Of a stretch of 26,671 nucleotides of DNA, positions 8,533 to 16,540 are shown piece after piece. The position numbers and the translations under genes were made by a program. The notes below the pieces were generated by a model that made no database searches, was not told where the DNA came from, and saw nothing but the letters and a program-made list of their open reading frames with translations. Location: NCBI GenBank assembly GCA_965366835.1, contig CBDUGF010000041.1, forward strand, positions 1 to 26,671, in the 5' to 3' direction. Within the stretch, counting starts at the first letter, position 1, and the number at the start of each line of letters is the position of its first letter. The DNA is from JAKGBX01 sp965366835 (GTDB lineage: Bacteria > Pseudomonadota > Alphaproteobacteria > Rhodobacterales > Rhodobacteraceae).

Positions 8533-10308
8533 ATGAATGCCAAACCCCCGCCCGGCACGACGGGCCAAGGCAATCCGAACATCCTCGCCCAGGAGGTGAT
8601 CGACCGGCTTTATGAAGTCGCCATCGACCCTGCGCGCTTTGAAGAACTGCTCGATCAATGGGAAACCATGATCAGCCCCTATCGCCGGGCCCAGGGGCTC
8701 GACACCCCCATCGCTCTCACCGCGATTGATTTCGAGTCGCATTTCCGCCGCGCCTCCAGGGTGCTCGACGGGCTGAGCACCGCCAATCCCGATGATGGCT
8801 CGCCCAAAAACATGGTCGCGCGCTTCGATACCGCCGCCAGCTTCACCATCGGGCGCGATCTCTCGATCGGCGCACTCAATCCGCCGGCCGCCGCCGCGCT
8901 CGGCCTGGTGCGCGGCGCCGATCTCTCGACCCTGCCGTTGGAGTCCGAGGATTGCGAAGCCCTGGCCGAACAGATCACCCGCCTGCTCAATTCGAACCGA
9001 GACAATTCGGTGCTGTTCCGCGCCCGGCTCAAGGGGCATCCTCGGCTGATCCTGATCCAGCTGCGCCCGCTGCGCCCTGAAGACAAGCCGCCCTTCGTCA
9101 TCGCGGTCACATCCGAACTGATCTGGCCCACCGGATTCGAAACCTTCCTCGCCTCCGTGTTCAACCTGACGGTGGCCGAATCCGAGGTGCTGCGCGCCCT
9201 CTCGGAATGCCACAGCGTCAAGGAAATTGCCGAAATGCGAGGCCGCAGCGTCGATACCGTGCGCGCCCAGCTCAAATCGGTGATGGCCAAGACCGAAACC
9301 CGCAGCCAGGCCGAGTTGATCCGCCTGACGCTTTCGACCATGGACATCGCCACCTTTACAGAGGATGCAGCGGCCGCTGCCTCGGCCGAAAGCAAGGGCT
9401 TCGAGACGTTGACGCCGCGCCCCTATCACACGCTGCGCCTGCCCGATGGGCGCCGCTTCGACTATCTCGTGCTGGGCGATCCCGCCGGGCGTCCCTGCCT
9501 CTTCGGGCCGCAGGATTACGGCCTCACCCGCTGGCCCGCCTCGGCCGAGCGCGAGGCCACCCGGCGCGGCATCAAGGTGATCGTTCCGGTGCGTGCGGGC
9601 TTCGGCAAATCGACACCGCTGCCGCGCGGCACCTGCCTCAGCCAGACCATCACCGAGGATTACGCCCACCTGCTCGATCATCTCGGCATCGCCGCCTGCC
9701 CCTTGCTCAGCATGGGCGGCGATGTCTTCTTTTCGGTGCATTTCCATGATCGCTATCCCGCGCGCGTCACCGCGATTATCGCCTGCGCCGGCATCCTGCC
9801 GCTCACCCGCCCCGAACAATACGAGCGCATGCACAAATGGCACCGCTTCATCCTGGCCGGCGCCCGCTATACCCCGCACCTTCTGCCCTTCATGGTCAAG
9901 GCCGGCTTTGCCCTGGCCCGCAAGCTCGGCAAGCGCCGCTTCATCCACGCGGTCTATGGCGACAGCCCGGCCGATGTCGAAACCTTCGAGATCCCGGAAG
10001 TGTTCGAGGCGATGGTGGTCGGCTCCGAGGTCAGCCTGTCCAACGACCATATTGCCCACGCCGCCTTCGCCGCCGAGGTTACCGAACAGGAAACCACCGA
10101 CTGGAGCGGCCCGGTCCGGCGAATCGAGGGCCGCTGCCCGCTCATTTTCGTCAATGGTTTGCAGGATCCACAGACGCCGCCCGAGACTCTGGACGAGTTC
10201 CGTCGCGATTTTCCGTGGATCGAGTTCATCACTTATCGCGAGGCCGGACAGCTGATTTTCTTCAAGGAATGGCGCGATGTGCTTGATTTGTTGGAAAAAT
10301 ATCTCTGA
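8533..10308 (+). CDS. LuxR-type HTH regulator fused to a degenerate alpha/beta-hydrolase domain
   Basis: The product is 591 residues and three parts can be seen. Residues about 15-195 are a poorly conserved, possibly PAS-like region. Residues about 208-267 are a LuxR/GerE helix-turn-helix (LTVAESEVLRAL, then VKEIAEMRGRSVDTVRAQLK). Residues about 300-591 are an alpha/beta-hydrolase fold (VPVRAGFGKST, nucleophile-elbow-like LLSMGGD, acid loop NGLQDPQTPP). Ser393 and Asp545 are in place, but the catalytic His position reads Gln573 (EAGQLIFF, where active relatives have a His after AG), and the oxyanion-loop HG reads FG (LFGPQDYG). I infer a ligand-sensing rather than hydrolytic domain. The start codon at 8533 has no clear ribosome site. 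No partner gene adjoins it; the upstream oxidase gene, 111 bases away on the same strand, could be a target. Confidence 0.82.
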   Translation: MNAKPPPGTTGQGNPNILAQEVIDRLYEVAIDPARFEELLDQWETMISPYRRAQGLDTPIALTAIDFESHFRRASRVLDGLSTANPDDGSPKNMVARFDTAASFTIGRDLSIGALNPPAAAALGLVRGADLSTLPLESEDCEALAEQITRLLNSNRDNSVLFRARLKGHPRLILIQLRPLRPEDKPPFVIAVTSELIWPTGFETFLASVFNLTVAESEVLRALSECHSVKEIAEMRGRSVDTVRAQLKSVMAKTETRSQAELIRLTLSTMDIATFTEDAAAAASAESKGFETLTPRPYHTLRLPDGRRFDYLVLGDPAGRPCLFGPQDYGLTRWPASAEREATRRGIKVIVPVRAGFGKSTPLPRGTCLSQTITEDYAHLLDHLGIAACPLLSMGGDVFFSVHFHDRYPARVTAIIACAGILPLTRPEQYERMHKWHRFILAGARYTPHLLPFMVKAGFALARKLGKRRFIHAVYGDSPADVETFEIPEVFEAMVVGSEVSLSNDHIAHAAFAAEVTEQETTDWSGPVRRIEGRCPLIFVNGLQDPQTPPETLDEFRRDFPWIEFITYREAGQLIFFKEWRDVLDLLEKYL

Positions 10309-10543
10309 TCCAAGACCGCTTACCTCAAATGGGGTATGACAAGCTGTCGCAGTACTGGCAAATCTCTATTCACGGGAATTTAATTCGCCTTCGGGCTCGA
10401 AGTTTTACTTTAAGGGCATCATCAGGGATTTCCTCGGGGGGTGCGACATAGTCCCGACACGCAAGTGGACGGAGAAACAGCAGGCCCCGTACCGGCACTG
10501 CCGCACTGTATTGGCGGTATCCGGTGCGGGGTTTTTTCATGCC
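10309..10543 (+). ncRNA. Long 3' region or candidate small RNA before the terminator
   Basis: There is no open frame of note. About 175 bases separate the regulator stop from a strong terminator at 10,485. A first small hairpin with a T-rich tail (CTTCG/CGAAG at 10,389-10,402, then TTTTACTTT) could end the regulator transcript. The rest (about 10,412-10,537) could then be a separate small RNA that uses the strong terminator. I see no clear promoter and do not recognise the RNA, so a plain 3' untranslated region is equally possible. Confidence 0.25.
10485..10537 (+). terminator. Strong intrinsic terminator (plus strand)
   Basis: CCCCGTACCGG (10,485-10,495) pairs with CCGGTGCGGGG (10,521-10,531) over 11 base pairs including one U-G wobble. 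A second inner stem (TGCCGC with GCGGTA) lies in the loop, and a run of six T (10,532-10,537) follows directly. The T-tract is only on the plus side, so it ends transcription coming from the regulator gene. It sits six bases from the convergent recN stop. Confidence 0.85.
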
Positions 10544-12235
10544 TCAACCTGCTGGTGCCGCCTTGCTGTGTTTCCCGGCCGCCTGCCCCATCAAACGCTC
10601 CGCCGCCGCGCGCGCCTCGTCGGTGATCACATCGCCCGACAGCATCCGCGCGATCTCGTCCACCCGCGCCGCCGGATCGAGCGGCACCACGGTCGACAGC
10701 GTGGTGTCGTCTGAGACCCGCTTTTCCACCCGCCAGTGATGCCCGGCCAGAGCGGCCACCTGCGGCGAATGGGTCACCGCCAGCACCTGTGCACCTGCCG
10801 CCAACGCAGCCAGCCTGCGTCCCACCGCATCCGCCGTCGCCCCGCCGACGCCGCGGTCGATTTCGTCGAAGATCATCGTCGCGCCCGGATTGCGCTCTGC
10901 CAGGCTCGCCTTCAGCGCCAGCAGGAACCGGCTCAGCTCGCCTCCGGACGCGATCTTGCCCAGGGGTCCGGCCGGTGCGCCCGGGTTGGTGGCCACGGTG
11001 AATTGCACCGCGTCGATGCCCGCGGGTCCGGCTGTGGCTTCGCTCAGCTCGGTGCTGAAGACGGCGCGCTCCATCTTCAACGGCGCCAGTTCCCGCATCA
11101 CCGCCGTGTCGAGCTTCGCCGCCGCCTTGCGGCGCCGCTCGCGCAGCGCCAACGCCGCCTGGTCATAGGCTGCCTCGGCAGCCCGCGCCGCCTGTTTCAG
11201 CGCCGCCATATCGGCATCGCCGCGCTCCAGCGCCGTCAACCGTCCGCGCAAATTCTCGGCAAATGCGCCCAGATCATCGGGCTGTACCTCATGTTTGCGC
11301 GCCAGTCCGCGAATGGCGAACAGCCGCTCCTCGCAAGCCTCCAGCGCATGCGGCTCGAAATCCAGCGCCTCCAGCGCCCGGGATATACCGTCGCTCGCTT
11401 CCGCCAGTTCGTTCAGCGCCCGCCCCAGGGCTTCCAGCGGCGCATCGAGCAGACCGTCGAGATCGCCCATCACCTCCTCGAGCCAACGCATCGCATCGCC
11501 GGTCGCCGTTTCGGCGCCGCCCTCGGAAGCGTCCAGCGCCGAGAGCGCCTTGGCGATATCGGCGCGCACCCGCTCCGCCGCCTGCATCCGGCGCCGCGCG
11601 GTATCCAGCTCGCCATCTTCGCCCGGCTGCGGATCGAGCTGGTCCAACTCGGCGACAGCATGGCGCAGATACTCCTCCTCGGCCCGCATCGCAGCCAGAT
11701 CCGCCTCGGCCTTCGCCAGCGATTTCAACGCCTTGCCCCGCGCGCCCCAGAGTGCGTTCAATGCTTCCAGCTCCGCTTCCACCGCGGCGAAAGCATCCAG
11801 AACGTCGCGATGGCCGCGCGCATTGAGCAAGCCGCGGTCATCATGCTGACCATGCAGTTCCACCAGCACATCCGACAATTGCCGAAGCACCTCGCCGGAA
11901 CAGCGCCGATCGTTGACCCAGGCGGTCTTGCGCCCGTCGCGCCCATTGACCCGCCGCAGGATCAACTCCTCGCCCCCCGGCAGGCCGGCCTCGCGCAAAA
12001 TGTCATGCGCGGCATGATCCGGGGGCAGCGAGAATTCGGCGATCACCTCGCCCTGTTCGGCGCCCGCACGCACCAGTTCGGCGCGCCCGCGCCAGCCCAG
12101 CACGAAGCCCAGTGAATCGAGCAGGATCGACTTGCCGGCCCCGGTCTCGCCGGTCAGCACGTTGAGTCCCGGCTGGAACTCGAGCACCAGCCGGTCGATA
12201 ATCAGCATGTCGTGGATTTCAAGTGTGCGAAGCAT
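10544..12235 (-). CDS. recN: DNA repair protein RecN
   Basis: This 563-residue SMC-like ATPase acts in double-strand-break repair. The Walker A motif GETGAGKS is at residues 29-36, the ABC signature ASGGELSRF is around Ser430, and Walker B with the catalytic Glu is MIFDEIDRG (Asp457, Glu458). The middle (about 160-370) is Ala/Glu/Arg-rich and fits the coiled-coil arms. Length is normal for RecN. It is the last gene of the minus-strand cluster, 37 bases after bamD. No Shine-Dalgarno motif precedes the ATG at 12,235; instead there is a small hairpin and a five-codon open frame that resembles the gene's own start. Confidence 0.96.
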   Translation of the reverse strand: MLRTLEIHDMLIIDRLVLEFQPGLNVLTGETGAGKSILLDSLGFVLGWRGRAELVRAGAEQGEVIAEFSLPPDHAAHDILREAGLPGGEELILRRVNGRDGRKTAWVNDRRCSGEVLRQLSDVLVELHGQHDDRGLLNARGHRDVLDAFAAVEAELEALNALWGARGKALKSLAKAEADLAAMRAEEEYLRHAVAELDQLDPQPGEDGELDTARRRMQAAERVRADIAKALSALDASEGGAETATGDAMRWLEEVMGDLDGLLDAPLEALGRALNELAEASDGISRALEALDFEPHALEACEERLFAIRGLARKHEVQPDDLGAFAENLRGRLTALERGDADMAALKQAARAAEAAYDQAALALRERRRKAAAKLDTAVMRELAPLKMERAVFSTELSEATAGPAGIDAVQFTVATNPGAPAGPLGKIASGGELSRFLLALKASLAERNPGATMIFDEIDRGVGGATADAVGRRLAALAAGAQVLAVTHSPQVAALAGHHWRVEKRVSDDTTLSTVVPLDPAARVDEIARMLSGDVITDEARAAAERLMGQAAGKHSKAAPAG

Positions 12236-12266
12236 TTACATGCGTAGCATGGGTGCTGTCACCCAT
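12236..12266 (-). promoter_or_regulatory. Hairpin and minimal open frame in front of recN
   Basis: Reading the minus strand, ATGGGTG (12,266-12,260) and CACCCAT (12,255-12,249) form a perfect 7-bp stem with a 4-base loop. The final ATG of the stem opens a frame ATG CTA CGC ATG TAA (12,250-12,236) that ends directly before the recN ATG CTT CGC. The hairpin could modulate recN translation or re-initiation. This is inferred from sequence only. Confidence 0.35.
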
Positions 12267-12272
12267 CGCCCC

Positions 12273-13127
12273 TCAAAGCCACCGCCCCTTGATCATCTGG
12301 CGGTAAACCTGGCGCAGCCAGTTGTCACCCTTCGCCTTCATCTCGAGCCCGCGCCCTGTGAGCAGCTTGTAGCTGTCCTCATACCATTCGGTGCCCCGGA
12401 AGTTGTGGCCCAGAATGGCGCCCGCTGTCTGCGCCTCGTCGGTCAGCCCGAGCGACAGATAGGCCTCGACCAGCCGGTGCAACGCCTCGGCGGTGTGGGT
12501 CGTGGTCTGGAAATCCTCCACCACCACGCGGAAGCGATTGATCGCGGCGGCATAGTGATCGCGGCGCAGATAGTAGCGTCCGATCTCCATTTCCTTGGCT
12601 GCGAGGTGATCGAAGGCAAGTTCGAATTTCAGCACCGCCGAGCGGGCATATTCGCTGTCGGGATATTGTTCGATCACCACCCTGAGCGCCTGCAACGCCT
12701 GGAACGTCAGCCCCTGGTCGCGGCCGACCTCGTCAATCTGATCGTAGTAGCTCAGCGCCAGCAGATATTGCGCATAGGCCGCGTCGTCATCGGTGGGATA
12801 GAAATCTATATAGCGCTGGGCGCTGGCCCGGCTGTTCTCGTAATCCTTGTCCTGATGAAAGGCGTAAGCCTGCATGATCAGGCTGCGCTTGGCCCAGTCG
12901 GAATACGGGTAAAGCCGCTCGACCTCGCCGAAGAAATGCGCCGCTTCCCCGGCCTGTTTCCGGTTCAACTCGTATTCGCCGCGCTCATAGATTTGTTCGG
13001 CCGTATAGTTCTCGATCGGAACATCGCCACGGCGCACCGCCTCTGCCGTTCCGCCACAGCCCGACAACAACACAGTTGTTGCCAGAACCGCGCTCAGCAT
13101 ACTTGCCCGGATTACGCCGCCTGTCAT
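12273..13127 (-). CDS. bamD: Outer membrane assembly lipoprotein BamD (ComL)
   Basis: The 284-residue product starts with a lipoprotein signal peptide (MTGGVIRASMLSAVLATTVL) and a lipobox LSGC, giving lipidated Cys24 after processing. The mature part is a series of TPR-like helical repeats (for example YERGEYELNRKQAGEAAHFF and SRASAQRYIDFYPTDDDAAY), characteristic of BamD. This protein works with BamA to fold beta-barrel proteins into the outer membrane. The length and its position between lpxC and recN match the arrangement in other Rhodobacterales. It is 172 bases downstream of lpxC, and I see no convincing terminator between them, so co-transcription is likely but not certain. Confidence 0.95.
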   Translation of the reverse strand: MTGGVIRASMLSAVLATTVLLSGCGGTAEAVRRGDVPIENYTAEQIYERGEYELNRKQAGEAAHFFGEVERLYPYSDWAKRSLIMQAYAFHQDKDYENSRASAQRYIDFYPTDDDAAYAQYLLALSYYDQIDEVGRDQGLTFQALQALRVVIEQYPDSEYARSAVLKFELAFDHLAAKEMEIGRYYLRRDHYAAAINRFRVVVEDFQTTTHTAEALHRLVEAYLSLGLTDEAQTAGAILGHNFRGTEWYEDSYKLLTGRGLEMKAKGDNWLRQVYRQMIKGRWL

Positions 13128-13299
13128 GCCCGATCTTACCCTTCGTTAGACCAAACTCCAGGGCTGCCCGCCCTCTTTGACACTGCCTTAGCACAGATAA
13201 TTCCGGTGCAAAACGCCTTTGACGCCCTCAGGCGCCTACAAATTGCTCCCATCGATCAAATCGCTGCAACATCCTGCGCTGTGGCAGGCCCCGGCGGGC

Positions 13300-14220
13300 T
13301 CAGGCCACGGCAGGCATTTCGCCCAGATGCGCCCCCGCGCCGGGCAGATGCGCCGATGTCGCGTCATCGCAGACGATCATCCGGAACGCTCCCGGCGTCT
13401 GCATCAGCTTGCGCAACAAATCGTTGGTCAGGGCGTGGCCGGCGCGGTGCCCGGTATAGGTCCCGATGATCGGCGCTCCGGCCAATGCCAGGTCGCCCAG
13501 CGCGTCGAGCATCTTGTGGCGCACCGCCTCGTCGCTGTGGCGCAGACCGCCAGGCGACAGCACTTCGGCGCCATCCACCACCACGGCGTTTTCCAGCGTA
13601 CCGCCCAGGGCCAGGCCCTGTGCGCGCATGGCATCGACATCGGCCTGTCGGCAGAAGGTGCGGCTGTCGCAAAGCTCGCGCACGAACGAGCCGTTCGACA
13701 TGTTCAGCACCTTGCGCTGGGTCCCGATGGCGGCATCATCGAACTTGATGGAGAAATCAATGGTCAGGGCCTCGCCCGGTACCAGCCGGGCCCAGGCATC
13801 GCCGTTGCGCACCTCGACGGGTTGCAGGATCTCGATTGCCCGCACCGGCGCGTTGAGACGCACGATTCCACGCGCCAGAATGCCGCGCACAAACGCAGCG
13901 GCGCTGCCATCGAGGATCGGAACTTCCGGTCCGTCAATCTCGACCAGCGCGTTATGTACGCCACAGCCAACCAAGGCGGCCATCACATGCTCGATGGTCG
14001 ATACGCTCACCCCTTGGGCATTTTCGATCCGGGTGCAGAGCGGCGTCTGCCTCACCGAGTCCCACCGTGCCGGGATCAGCCGGTCGCCGAGTTGAATGTC
14101 GCCGCGCTTGAACCAGATACCGTGCTCTGCGGAGGCCGGATGAATCGTCAAACGCGCGGCCTCGCCGGAATGCAGCCCGACGCCGTGGAATGTCACCGCT
14201 GATTTGATCGTTGTCTGCAC
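13300..14220 (-). CDS. lpxC: UDP-3-O-acyl-N-acetylglucosamine deacetylase LpxC
   Basis: The product is 306 residues and is the zinc enzyme that catalyses the committed step of lipid A synthesis in the cytoplasm. The zinc ligands are visible: His78 in STIEHVMAAL, and His235 and Asp239 in VRHKMLDALGDL. The general-acid His lies in GHRAGHAL near residue 265. It begins with GTG at 14,220, with GAGG placed seven bases upstream, and the N-terminus (MQTTIKSAVTFHGVGLHSG) is the expected one. It has its own promoter (14,265-14,293) downstream of the ftsZ terminator, so lpxC, bamD and recN probably form a unit separate from the division genes. Confidence 0.97.
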   Translation of the reverse strand: MQTTIKSAVTFHGVGLHSGEAARLTIHPASAEHGIWFKRGDIQLGDRLIPARWDSVRQTPLCTRIENAQGVSVSTIEHVMAALVGCGVHNALVEIDGPEVPILDGSAAAFVRGILARGIVRLNAPVRAIEILQPVEVRNGDAWARLVPGEALTIDFSIKFDDAAIGTQRKVLNMSNGSFVRELCDSRTFCRQADVDAMRAQGLALGGTLENAVVVDGAEVLSPGGLRHSDEAVRHKMLDALGDLALAGAPIIGTYTGHRAGHALTNDLLRKLMQTPGAFRMIVCDDATSAHLPGAGAHLGEMPAVA

Positions 14221-14264
14221 AATGCACCTCGGTCGGCGCAGGATTATTCCCTGCCGTTGCCAAG

Positions 14265-14293
14265 ATAATAATCTATGGCTGGTGCTGCCTCAA
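14265..14293 (-). promoter_or_regulatory. Sigma70-like promoter of lpxC
   Basis: On the minus strand, TTGAGG (14,293-14,288) is followed by a 17-base spacer and TATTAT (14,270-14,265). The -10 matches the consensus at five of six positions and the -35 at four of six. The expected start is near 14,258, giving a leader of about 38 bases to the lpxC GTG. The surrounding DNA is AT-richer than the genes on either side. Confidence 0.7.
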
Positions 14294-14371
14294 TTCACGC
14301 TTTGCAACGGCGCTGTAATGTTTGGCGCAATCGCCGGCGGTTTACCGCCACATCGCCCCGCAATACCCTGA

Positions 14372-14410
14372 AAACAAAGGAAACCCGCCATTGCTAGCGG
14401 GTTTCTTTGT
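14372..14410 (-). terminator. Intrinsic terminator of ftsZ, nearly symmetrical
   Basis: AAACCCGC (14,381-14,388) and GCGGGTTT (14,397-14,404) form an 8-bp stem with an 8-base loop. On the minus strand the stem is followed by CCTTTGTTTTC. The flanks (ACAAAGG and CTTTGT) extend the symmetry, so it could work on both strands. It lies about 50 bases beyond the ftsZ stop. Confidence 0.8.
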
Positions 14411-14462
14411 TGACCTGACGCCGGGTCAGGCAGAGCGTTATCGGGGCCTTGCGCTGCCCGGA

Positions 14463-16133
14463 TCAGTTGGCCTGACGGCGCAGGAAGGCGGGGATTTCGA
14501 TCCGTTCCTGTTCCGCTTCCTCGGCCGGGCTCGGTGCCTGCACGCGGGGCTGGGCGGCCTGGCTCGGCTGCCCGGCGCGCGGCTGGGCCTGAACCGGCGG
14601 TTGCTGGCGCGGCGCCTGTGCTTGCGGCTGTTCAGCGCCATGTCCGGTCATCCGGTTGATCAGCGAGTTGATACCAAAGCGCGGTTTCTCGGCGTCCTGC
14701 CCCGGTCGTGCCTGCGTTTGCGGCTGGGGTGCCTGCGGCTGTTCAGCCGAACGCGCCCCCGGCGCTCTCTGCACCGCCGCCCTCAGGCGGGCCATGGCAT
14801 CCGGGCTTGGCGTGCCGGGCGCTGGCGCAGCTGGCGCGACGAACTCGTCCGGATCGGCATCAAGCGCGTCGCTCTGCGGCTGGAATGCCGCCACCTGCGG
14901 GCGATAGGCCGGCGCCGGGAGATCGTCGTCGTCCTGCGCTTGCGTCGACCGGATATCCTCGGCAAAGATGTCTTCCATCTGGTCTTCGGCCGCCGCGGTC
15001 CGGGCATCCAGCTCATTGAACAGCGTCGGCTCTTCCGTCTCGGAGGCGCTGGCCGCGACCCGCGGCTCGACATCGTCAAGCTCGCCTTCTTCCACTTCCG
15101 CCGACACCGTCTGTTTCAGCGGCTCCGCCAGAGAACGGCGCGGCACCGGGATATCCAGATTCACGTCCCTGGCATCGATACCGGTGGCCACGACGCTGAC
15201 GCGCATCGCGCCTTCCATGTCCGTGTCCAGCGTGCTGCCGACGATGATGTTGGCATCGGCATCGACTTCCTCGCGGATGCGGTTGGCCGCCTCGTCGAGT
15301 TCGAACAGCGTCAGATCATGGCCGCCGGTGATGTTGATCAGAACACCCTTGGCGCCCTTGAGGCTGATTTCGTCCAAGAGCGGGTTGGCAATCGCCTTCT
15401 CGGCCGCCTGGGTGGCGCGGTCTTCGCCGGTGGCCTCTCCGGTACCCATCATCGCCTTGCCCATCTCGTCCATCACGGCGCGCACATCGGCAAAGTCGAG
15501 GTTGATCAGGCCGGGGCGTACCATCAGGTCGGTCACACCCTTCACACCTTGGTAAAGCACATCGTCGGCCAGGCTGAAGGCCTCGGTGAAGGTGGTCTTT
15601 TCATTGGCCAGACGGAACAGGTTCTGGTTCGGAATGATGATCAGCGTATCAACGACCTTTTGCAGCGCCTCGACGCCGTCCTCGGCCTGTTTCATCCGCT
15701 TGGCGCCCTCGAACTGGAACGGCTTGGTCACGACACCCACGGTCAGAACCCCGAGTTCCCGCGCCGCCTGGGCGATGATCGGTGCGGCGCCGGTGCCGGT
15801 GCCCCCGCCCATGCCCGCGGTGATAAAGCACATATGCGCGCCCGCGAGGTGATCGACGATCTGTTCGATGCTTTCTTCCGCCGCAGCCGCCCCGATCGAA
15901 GCCTTGGCTCCGGCGCCGAGCCCTTCGGTCACCTTGATACCCATCTGGATACGGCTGGTGGAATGGCTCTGCTGCAGCGCCTGCGCGTCGGTATTGGCGA
16001 CCACGAATTCGACGCCGTCGAGTTGCTTGGCGATCATGTTGTTGACCGCGTTGCCGCCAGCGCCGCCCACGCCGAAAACGGTGATACGGGGCTTCAACTC
16101 TTCATGTCCGGGCATGGTGAGATTCAATGTCAT
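14463..16133 (-). CDS. ftsZ: Cell division protein FtsZ
   Basis: The product is 556 residues. It is a tubulin-like GTPase that forms the division ring. The GTP-binding loop GGGTGTG is at 109-115 and the T7 catalytic loop NLDFAD at 211-216. The globular part ends near residue 325. A long linker rich in Ala, Gln, Pro and acidic residues (about 326-540) leads to the conserved C-terminal peptide EIPAFLRRQAN, which binds FtsA and other partners. Long linkers are usual in alphaproteobacteria. The start at 16,133 gives MTLNLTMPGHEELKPRITVF, with only a weak GGCGGA ribosome site; an alternative Met is residue 7. It follows ftsA after a 407-base gap, so it probably has its own promoter. Confidence 0.98.
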   Translation of the reverse strand: MTLNLTMPGHEELKPRITVFGVGGAGGNAVNNMIAKQLDGVEFVVANTDAQALQQSHSTSRIQMGIKVTEGLGAGAKASIGAAAAEESIEQIVDHLAGAHMCFITAGMGGGTGTGAAPIIAQAARELGVLTVGVVTKPFQFEGAKRMKQAEDGVEALQKVVDTLIIIPNQNLFRLANEKTTFTEAFSLADDVLYQGVKGVTDLMVRPGLINLDFADVRAVMDEMGKAMMGTGEATGEDRATQAAEKAIANPLLDEISLKGAKGVLINITGGHDLTLFELDEAANRIREEVDADANIIVGSTLDTDMEGAMRVSVVATGIDARDVNLDIPVPRRSLAEPLKQTVSAEVEEGELDDVEPRVAASASETEEPTLFNELDARTAAAEDQMEDIFAEDIRSTQAQDDDDLPAPAYRPQVAAFQPQSDALDADPDEFVAPAAPAPGTPSPDAMARLRAAVQRAPGARSAEQPQAPQPQTQARPGQDAEKPRFGINSLINRMTGHGAEQPQAQAPRQQPPVQAQPRAGQPSQAAQPRVQAPSPAEEAEQERIEIPAFLRRQAN

Positions 16134-16540
16134 GGTTACGGTCCGCCTGATGTCTGACCCCCGCTCCAGGGCGGGATTTCTGCCTTATCTGACCATTCTT
16201 AACCAATGAAGCGCATAACGTCACCCAAAAAACACGCGAAAACCACAAAATATGGGGGTGTTTTCTCATTAGTCACGCGGGATTTCGCCGATTTGCCCAG
16301 ATGTTGCGGAATCGGCGGGTTTGCACACAACAAGAGATTCGCTCCGTGCGCAGATGCTGCGCTCGGCCTGGTCCGTTTCTCAAATCGGGGTCCTGCTCGA
16401 CCCTCCGCGCCATTTCTTCCGAATGGCGTCATCTCACATTATCATCACGGCACGCCGCTGTCATCCATTCACATTGCGCAACCGGTCGCGGATTTCACCG
16501 CCCGAAGCGCCGATCGGGTCGGCGTCGCAGATCGAGTTTG
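16134..16540 (-). promoter_or_regulatory. ftsA-ftsZ intergenic region, likely ftsZ promoter and leader
   Basis: There are 407 bases without a convincing gene; the short open frames on both strands are not protein-like. The middle (about 16,205-16,270) is AT-richer. Two GANTC sites, the recognition sequence of the CcrM methyltransferase, lie at 16,309-16,313 and 16,336-16,340. A 5-bp CCCGC/GCGGG hairpin lies near the 3' end of the leader (about 16,169-16,184). I do not see an unambiguous -35/-10 pair or a CtrA box. The size of the gap compared with the tight spacing of ftsQ and ftsA suggests separate control of ftsZ. Confidence 0.5.

Noticed and set aside
10736..12115. A 459-codon plus-strand frame opposite recN, and a similar one opposite ftsZ (14,322-16,157)
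   Set aside because: Both lie antisense to unmistakable genes and have shadow composition.
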